Below, one piece after another: positions 57,026-64,000 of a DNA stretch of 64,000 bases (positions are counted from its first letter, which is position 1; every line of letters starts with the position of its first letter). The notes beneath the pieces were generated by a model that saw nothing but the letters and a program-made list of their open reading frames with translations, was not told where the DNA came from and ran no database searches. A program made the translations under genes and the position numbers. The DNA is from Sepioteuthis lessoniana (Eukaryota; Mollusca; Cephalopoda; Myopsida; Loliginidae). The DNA is taken from the NCBI GenBank assembly GCA_963585895.1, contig OY757934.1, forward strand, positions 34,232,768-34,296,767, written 5' to 3'.

Positions 57026-58445
57026 TGAATAGCCGGTGTCCCATATATTTCTGACATTTTTCACTTATTCATAACTAAATATTATTTCATTGTAATAGAA
57101 AAAAAATAATGTGAATCTAAGAATTTTTTATCTCAGATTTTTGTGAAATTTTATATCAGAAATGTTTTGGAATAGATAAAAGGAAAAGAGACAGTTATGC
57201 AGGATCTAATTCCTGAAAATTCCAAAGAAAGCCCAACATTATTTTTTGGGCAGTATCATTTATCTTAATTACAAATTTTGTCAGTTTTAAGCTCTATAAT
57301 TATGTTGAAATGATTATATAAATTTATCATTTGTTAATTCTATGTTTTTCTTTACTTTTACAGCTTTTTGATTTATGGTTATGATTTTATATATATCCCA
57401 GGGAGAAGGAACAGATACTACTCTGGGATCCTTGCACAAAGACCGGAAAGCTTTCATTCTGGGAATCAAGGAACAAAAGTTTAATTCTAGGCATAAATTT
57501 GGAGTGGAACACTCTAAACCTAGACAGAACGCAAATACACTACATCGTAATTCAATGGCGAAGTGCTAATTAATACATAAAAAATCTCATCATTTTGACT
57601 AGAAATATGCTAGTTAGATAAATATTATTGAAGTTATAAGTATGATATATTACTGGTTGAACTATTTCAGAGATATGTTCTAAATATGAACTTAAAGTTA
57701 TCGGATATAACATTCATATTGAGACGAACAGAAAATTGTCAGCATGCACTTTTTCTTTTAAATAGATATCACATTTTTCTTCTTTTTTTTACCTTTCAGT
57801 CAGACTTCAACAAACACGTGATCGACAAAAAATCATCTAATGAAGAATGACTGAATGTCGCTGTAACAGAATACATTCATCAAGTTTTGCTTGAAGCTTG
57901 GACAACAATATGTGAAAACTATGCAAGTGATTGAAAAGGTCTCTCAAAATAATTCAATTGGTAAAGTTTAGATAAAATTTCGATATCATCACTTCAACAA
58001 ATCGAGCCCACGAAATTATTCAAAGCGCGTTGTCCTCAAAGGAAATTGGTGATTGACTGTGAGAAAAGTAAATCTTTAGATTATACGAACTGTTTAGAAA
58101 GTGTCCAGCCATTCTGAATATTTCGATTGCTAATTTTTCATGATATTGTTTTTTTCTTTCAAAACATCGAATTATCCACTTTTGTCAGCTCCACTATAAT
58201 CTAGTTTTGTTTACCTACGACTGACGGGTCTTTCCTAAACTGGCTAAAACAACATTTCATAAAACAATGTTTGTGTTTAAGACTTCATGACTGTATCTAT
58301 GCTATTTGGTTGAAGCTCATAACATTAAGAAAGTGATTGGAACGGGTAAGTAATCTCCAAGAAGATGCAACTTTACAGAGTGTCCAAATGTAACTTTATG
58401 ATTCTTTTCTTCGGTATCTCTTTCTGATTCTCCAATCTCACCACG
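57026..58445. other. AT-rich spacer, nothing recognised
   Basis: Contains a 64-codon frame at 57375-57569 with no recognised family. Confidence 0.45.
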
Positions 58446-58456
58446 GTGTGTGTGTG

Positions 58457-58497
<41 letters not shown>

Positions 58498-58509
58498 TGC
58501 AGCACTTCT

Positions 58510-58540
<31 letters not shown>

Positions 58541-58576
58541 GAAGTGCTGCATCACACACACACACACATATATATA
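58446..58576 (+). repeat. Palindromic compound microsatellite
   Basis: (GT)n, GATGCAGCACTTC, (TA)n, GAAGTGCTGCATC, (AC)n: the two halves are inverted copies. It ends at the TA where a mariner has inserted. Confidence 0.93.
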
Positions 58577-59475
58577 CGAGGATCATTAAGTAAGTTTCCA
58601 GACTTTTTTCGTATGGACACTTTTATTGATAGTACATACATGAAACTCTAGTCCCCTTCAAAATAGTCTCCCCCGCTACAATGCACTAGTTGTACCGTTC
58701 CAACAACTTCTGGAAGGCCCCATGGAAGTCCTCTTGGGTGAGTGTGTCAATGACCTTCGTCACAGCCTCTTTTATTTCCTCAATTGTCTCATAACGACAG
58801 CCTCTGAGCTTAGGGAATAACCAAAAGTCACAGGGAGCAAGGTCTGGACTATAGGGAAGCTGAGGAACTGTCTTGATGCCCATCTGGGTCAAATAGTCTG
58901 TGACAAGGATGGAGTTGTGGACTGGTGCATTGCCCTGGTGGAGATGCCACTAAGCCGATTTGAAGAGTGCTGGCCTCTTCCCAAGGAATCTCTTCCTGAA
59001 CTCCCTTAAAACCTCAACATAGTAACCCTAACCCTAACCCTTTGGCCAATCAACTCTGATCTATTGACTTCCTTACTCCTCCTATACCTCTCATCATCCC
59101 TCACAGATTGCCTGCCTTCCTTGAATCTCTTATGCCACTCAAAAACTGATGCTCGATTCATGCAGGATAGTCGAAAAGCAGTTTGAAGTATTCCAAACTT
59201 TTTGTGGCATTTTTTCCAAGTTTAAACAAAATTTTATTGCATATCGTTCTTCTGAAGTGTCAGATTGCATTTTTGAAATTCACCAGCTGTGACAATCAGG
59301 CTTTAGTAGGGTGTACTTGAATTCCTGCTGTAACTGTTGATGTGAACCTGAAATCATAAAAATTGGTCAGTTATCTCATAAAATGTATAGCAATAATATA
59401 GTGAATTTTCAAGAGTTTACGACAATTTTAAATGCCTTGACAAAAAATGTCTGGAAACTTATCTTATGCACCACG
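58577..59475 (-). pseudogene. Mariner with internal deletion bridged by telomere-like repeats
   Basis: 899 bp bounded by TA on both sides (58575-58576, 59476-59477), with about 27-bp imperfect inverted repeats sharing TAAGTTTCCAGAC. On the minus strand, frame pieces give ATKSLEYFKLLFDYP and RKAGNL (helix-turn-helix region). After a gap come FRKRFLGKRPALFKS, HQGNAPVHNS (second catalytic position, here Gly for Asp) and SPDLAPCDFWLFP (third Asp), with the C-terminus at 58686. The block holding the first catalytic Asp is deleted. At that junction sits AGGGTTAGGGTTAGGGTTA (59024-59042 region). It cannot be autonomous. Confidence 0.9.
59024..59042 (-). repeat. Interstitial telomere-like repeat, three TTAGGG units
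   Basis: TAACCCTAACCCTAACCCT on the plus strand, lying exactly where the mariner frame loses its central part. Confidence 0.9.
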
Positions 59476-59483
59476 TATATATA

Positions 59484-59495
59484 TAAAGTGCTGCA

Positions 59496-59564
<69 letters not shown>

Positions 59565-59601
59565 AAATGCTGCATCACACACACAGATATATATATATAT
59601 A

Positions 59602-59632
<31 letters not shown>

Positions 59633-59660
59633 TAGAAGTTCTGCATCACACACACACACA

Positions 59661-59718
<58 letters not shown>

Positions 59719-59736
59719 AATATAAGAAGTGCTGCA

Positions 59737-59809
<73 letters not shown>

Positions 59810-59815
59810 CATCTA
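59484..59815 (+). repeat. Microsatellite-bearing array with GTGCTGCATC unit
   Basis: Four or more units of the form AGAAGTGCTGCATC, (AC)n, (AT)n, each about 70-90 bp. Copies start near 59486, 59561, 59630 and 59719. It continues the array at 58.45-58.57 kb across the mariner. Confidence 0.93.
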
Positions 59816-60967
59816 ATGCAGCCCTTGTTTACCCACGGTACTCAGTGATAGGATTATTACACGTCCAAGACATTCCGTTATTCAAATCTGTGGATATATA
59901 TATATGCAAATACATGCAATTTTTTTTTATATCTCTAAAAAATATACTGAGTGTATGAAATGGTTATATACGTTAAGTGCCATTTTTCGATAAAAGCGTT
60001 TTGTTGATAAAAGCTCAATTTAAAATGATGATTCTTAAGATGGGCAAATCTTTATCTTCTCTACGCATTACACGCTTTTTATCCACACAAAACATTACAC
60101 GCTTTTCCTGTCTCTTAACGGCAAGTAATCTCATTTATATATAACATCAGTCATAACTACATGTAACGAACAAATATCCCTTTATTTGAGGTGATATTAG
60201 ACTCTCAAAATCGTCTCAGTCAGTTCAATCAATCATGAATAACAAGGAAAGTGAATATAAACCTATCGAGTATTGGCAAGTGAAGTTATGGAAGTTTATT
60301 TGCCAATACTCGTTACGTACATAGTGATAATAACAAGTAGTTTATTTCACGAATAGTTTGGACTTGTTCTTATCATTTATTTTGATAAATTGGACATTCA
60401 TATTTATGTTCTTGGTTATCTATCAAAGAATTTTGAAACTAATTGAGATGCACAGAAAATTCTGAGAACTCTACTAGTGTAAGTGTTCGTGTTAAAAGCG
60501 ATAATGTCCTGAAGAGAGAAACAAAAAGCAAGATAAATTTTCTCAAATTCTTGAAAATCAATTCTATATGCTATCATGAATGAAACTATAAATATTCATG
60601 AAGTAAATGTTGGCGCTACAAGCCAACTAGTAGTAATGGTTGTTTAGCATAGTTTGCTACCGAGAGCACAGCAAGAGATGCTCATGAATGAAATATTTAA
60701 GCCAACTTTATTGTCAAAAAGGATTGCTGTTAAGACAGGTTGTAAGCATCGATTCTTATCAGAATATCGAAGCTAAGCAGCGATAAGTCTATTTTGTACT
60801 CAAGTAGGTGGCTACTTGAAAACAGTAGATATTGTAAACAATCCGTGTTCCAGACTAAACAAAGTTAGATAAATAAAAACTTTATTAGTAAAACATTATA
60901 GACAGCAATACATTTTGCCTTCTCTCGCTTGCATTAGAAACGGAATTAGCCAGATGACATAGGTGTG
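59816..60967. other. AT-rich spacer with one perfect hairpin
   Basis: CGAGTATTGGCAA at 60267-60279 pairs perfectly with 60300-60312 across a 20-bp loop. Nothing else recognised. Confidence 0.5.
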
Positions 60968-60978
60968 ACTTGATAGAT

Positions 60979-61249
60979 CATATTTACCAACCCCTCCGCT
61001 CGGGCAGGATATGACACAAGGTCAATTTTTAAGCGGAGTTTAACAGGTTTGAATTCAGAGTTTTCCTAGTTGCCTAACCAAGGCTGAAGAACCTACTATT
61101 TACCCATAGCTGGAGGGAGAATAATTGGATTCATACCTTTCCCAAGGGTATTAGTGCTATGTGAAATGCAATCAGTCTCGTCCAGGATTTGAACTCGTAT
61201 CGTCGTGTCCGATTCCTACGACGATAACCATTACACAACGGGCACCTCC
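60979..61249 (-). mobile_element. SINE-3 with 11-bp target duplication
   Basis: A near-consensus copy with a small internal deletion (CTTCTCCTAGACT missing). ACTTGATAGAT is exact at 60968-60978 and 61250-61260. Confidence 0.92.
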
Positions 61250-61260
61250 ACTTGATAGAT

Positions 61261-61879
61261 AAAAAGCTAATGTGGCTGGAGCAGATAGCTACTATAGCCT
61301 TGGGAGATGGAAAGGATGTAATATCAAATAATCAGATAGATAAATATGGCAACTGCTTTAAGCTTTTTTCAAAGGTCAGAGGTTGTAAGAGTACACCAGG
61401 AATGTATAAATTCTGGACAGAAATGTTAAGCAAGTGAGAATTGTGAGAATAAAAAGGTAATACAAAAACGAAAACAGCCAATATTGAAGAAAGTTGGTAA
61501 TCATTCAAAAAAAAGTGTGTGCATGGTCTTTACATCAAAACACATCCCAATGAAACGCTGATACCACTCAACTCCTTTGTCAATGAAATGAAGGGCATAC
61601 ACCGCATCCCAAAGGGATTCGTAGTCTTCGAGCAACAATGATATCTTTATTGATACAATGCTATTGGTTACTGTGTTTGGACCAAAAAACATTATCATTG
61701 GTCCGTTGAAAATTAGCGCTGATCATGTTTCCAGATTTTCAGGCAGACGGTTGGGTTTGTGCGTGATGAAAAAGACGACAGAAGTTATGTTATTGATCTA
61801 GCCATTCAGGATAATCTTGTGAAAATAAATGGTGGCTTTGAAAGGCTGTGGTTTGTCTTCGGTAGAGTAACAAATATAA
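61261..61879. other. Spacer, nothing recognised
   Basis: Short frames on both strands (61261-61437 plus, 61501-61698 minus) have ordinary composition but no recognised family. Confidence 0.4.
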
Positions 61880-62612
61880 GTCTGTCTTGGTAGGTGTGAA
61901 GGCTATTGAAATTATTGAAAGACTTGGTTGATGAAACGATTATTGAAAGTATGTCTTACAGGTGAGACGTTTCTTGGAAGTCTCTCTAAGCAGTGATGAT
62001 TATTGGAAGTCTTTTTGTCAGGTGTGACGATTATTGGAAGTCTGCTTTAGTGGGTGTGACAATAATTGAAAGTATGCATTGTCAGGAGTGACGGCTATTA
62101 AAAGTCAGTCTTGATTGGTGTAACGATTATTGACAGTCTGTCTTGTCAGGTGTAACGATCAATAGAAGTATGTCAGCAGGTAGGACGATAATTGGAAGTC
62201 CATGTTGGCAGGTATGACGATTATTGGAAGTCGGTCTTGGCAAGTGTGACGATAATTGGAAGTCTATCTTAACAGGTATGACGATTTTTGCTTTGGTTTA
62301 TTTGTTTAAAGACATATCAAGCTTTGTAGGTTATTTAATGCTATGCCATTCTCCTTGAAGAACAGTAGTAGTACTATTTACCCCATAGATGGGGGGATAA
62401 GGGGGTTCATACTTTTCCCAGGGGTATTTGTCCGAAAGTGAACGAAATAGCACGACTGGAGTTCGAAATCGCTTACTACGATTCCGCAGTCCATCGCCTT
62501 AACCCTTACACCACAAAGACATCCCTATGACAATTTTTGAAAGTTAGTCTTGGCAGGTGTGACGGCTATTGTAAGTCTGTCTTGTCTAGCGTGACAATTA
62601 TTGTAAGTCTCT
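61880..62612 (+). repeat. Minisatellite, about 36-bp unit, split by a SINE-2
   Basis: Diverged copies of a unit like GTGTGACGATTATTGGAAG followed by TCTGTCTTGGCAG run from 61880 to 62290 and from 62525 to 62612, fifteen or so in all. Confidence 0.9.
62290..62524 (-). mobile_element. SINE-2 inserted in minisatellite
   Basis: Complete copy in minus orientation. ATGACGATTTTTG and ATGACAATTTTTG on either side are a 13-bp duplication with one change. Confidence 0.88.
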
Positions 62613-63597
62613 TGTGGCATTCACAAAACTTCTTGGAGAACATTTACACCACTTATTTTTGGATGGGAGTTGTTTATTCCATCCAGAAAGTTTTCCTCCA
62701 TATAACATAACTTGTTCCAGAAAAAATTAGTTAATATTCTGGTACGCTATTTGTTCCCCCATTCTCTATATTTAAATCCCAATTTTAAAGAGATTACAAA
62801 CCACTTAATTCTCAGAAGGCACTCCTAATAAACAGTCATCGAACGCACAAGGGCAAATATATTCAGGCAACGATTCTAGCATCTCTTAGGAAGAAGCTAT
62901 ATATAGCAGTCACTAATTTGGGTGAATTTCAGTTTCTATCTAATCATAAATCTATTAAGAATAATTTATAAAGTATGAATGAAATTAAGAGCAAAAAGTA
63001 TGAGCGATTAAAATACAAATTGATTTGAATAGTTAAACTTTTTTGTGAGAATCTGACAAACTACATAAATATATGTACTTATGATCAAGTCACGCTGAAA
63101 GAGTCGGTTCCTATTCGATTACAAACGTTCAGCAGCAATGGGCCTCTTCACTACTTAAATTAATAACCACTTAGTAATTGCAAGTACTGTAATTAAACCC
63201 GCTTGACACATTAAACTAATTTCAGTAATAACAACTATATCCCTTTTAGAAAAATTCATCTTATTTCTGTTGCGTTTTATCCCTACCGTCTACTCGTTTT
63301 TACAATTATCCTGAGGGTAAGTCTGACTTGAATAGAGGAATAGTCTAATTTCTGAAGAGAACATTTAAACTCTATTAAAGGTAGGGGTTATTTAATTAGC
63401 TGTGTCGGCATTGCAGAATAAGACGATTCAATGATCGATCAATTTATCTCAAAGGCGTTTAAATGAAAAGTTCAGAAACTTAGAAGTTCATTTAAAGTAA
63501 GCGTTAACCTAAAGGCCCTTTAGCTGAATTTAGTTGGAACTGAGGGAATTAGTTGTCTTGATTAAAGCAATCGGCTAGATGCAGATATTCCATTCAA
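62613..63597. other. AT-rich spacer, nothing recognised
   Basis: No supported feature. Confidence 0.5.
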
Positions 63598-64000
63598 ACT
63601 CAGCCCAGTTGGCTGGAGCTGTAGAATACATCGACTGCATCTCTTCAGCGGGGTAAGACATTCACAACAAGTGTCCTGATAAGACATTAAACAATCCGAT
63701 GCTGGAGCTTTGGGGAATGTGGAGTATCCCTTCATTGCCATCGTTGCCATGCCCACTCTGGCTCTGAGTCGTAGCGCCTGATAGGGTCTTATCAAAAGGA
63801 TAAATAGCATTGTTTGAAATTTAAACTGAGTGCAAACAAATAACATGCTAAATTGAATTGTTTGAAATAGAACAGTTTGATCATTTATTTGTGAGTAAAT
63901 AAATGACTTGTGTTAATTATAGATAGCAATACTTGGAAACATTTAACTTTGTTTTATAGTAAACTAAATTGTTTGAAATAGAACTGTTTGATCATTTAAC
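63598..64000 (+). mobile_element. SINE-B composite running off the window
   Basis: The head (CAGCCCAGTTGGCTGGAGCTG to GATAGGGTCTTATC) is followed by diverged tail repeats (CTAAATTGAATTGTTTGAAA recurs at about 63850 and 63963) to the window end. Confidence 0.8.

Noticed and set aside
59024-59042. Chromosome end or fusion point
   Set aside because: Only three telomere units, enclosed within a mariner with intact inverted repeats and TA flanks.
59383-59958. 191-codon plus-strand frame and a 117-codon minus-strand frame (His-Thr, Tyr-Ile and Cys-Val runs)
   Set aside because: Translation of AC, AT and GT arrays in the microsatellite-bearing repeat.

Overview
The window looks like repeat-rich, AT-rich, intron-free intergenic DNA from a metazoan nuclear genome. 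I found no host protein-coding gene that I could defend. Nearly everything recognisable is a transposable element, a tRNA-derived SINE, a satellite or a microsatellite. The mix includes REL-endonuclease LINEs, a second LINE family with (GAT)n tails, Ty3/gypsy, a Penelope-like element, mariners, several tRNA-SINE families sharing a central domain, and very long AC/AT/CT/GA arrays. Together with a TTAGGG-type telomeric motif this fits a lophotrochozoan, best guess a decapodiform cephalopod (squid or cuttlefish). That host call is inference from repeat style, not from a diagnostic gene.

Layout. 1-8 kb: two long minus-strand copies of a LINE with a C-terminal restriction-like endonuclease (LINE-1 here), interrupted by SINEs. 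8-17 kb: microsatellites, SINE copies, a LINE-2 fragment and a possible solo LTR. 17-24.9 kb: three broken Ty3/gypsy pieces, an exact 150-bp tandem duplication, a LINE-2 copy with a twin-priming inversion, and a SINE carrying a dead hammerhead ribozyme. 25-30.5 kb: nested SINEs, three more LINE-1 fragments and a foldback element. 30.5-43.5 kb: SINEs, a mariner, two solo LTRs (one inside a 97-bp satellite) and a composite SINE with an internal 55-bp minisatellite. 43.5-54 kb: long AT/AC/CT arrays, a complete-looking hammerhead ribozyme fused to a tRNA-like SINE, an 804-bp solo LTR inside a SINE, a palindromic element and a Penelope-like remnant. 54-64 kb: a long inverted repeat, a LINE-2 remnant, a mariner inserted in a microsatellite-bearing repeat array, an approximately 36-bp minisatellite and more SINEs.

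Family names used here are my own labels. SINE-1: tail (TTAC)n. SINE-2 and SINE-3: tRNA heads with a shared core domain. SINE-4: a single tRNA-headed copy. SINE-B: non-tRNA head, internal 55-bp repeats, and a 3' end shared with SINE-2. SINE-HH: tRNA-like promoter followed by a hammerhead ribozyme.

The most interesting object is SINE-HH. One copy (minus strand, 47.08-47.22 kb) keeps every conserved hammerhead core base. A second copy (plus strand, 24.21-24.36 kb) has lost the core but preserves stems I and II, with one compensatory base-pair swap. Also notable are a mariner whose internal deletion is bridged by telomere-like repeats, and three SINE families that share a core or a 3' end.
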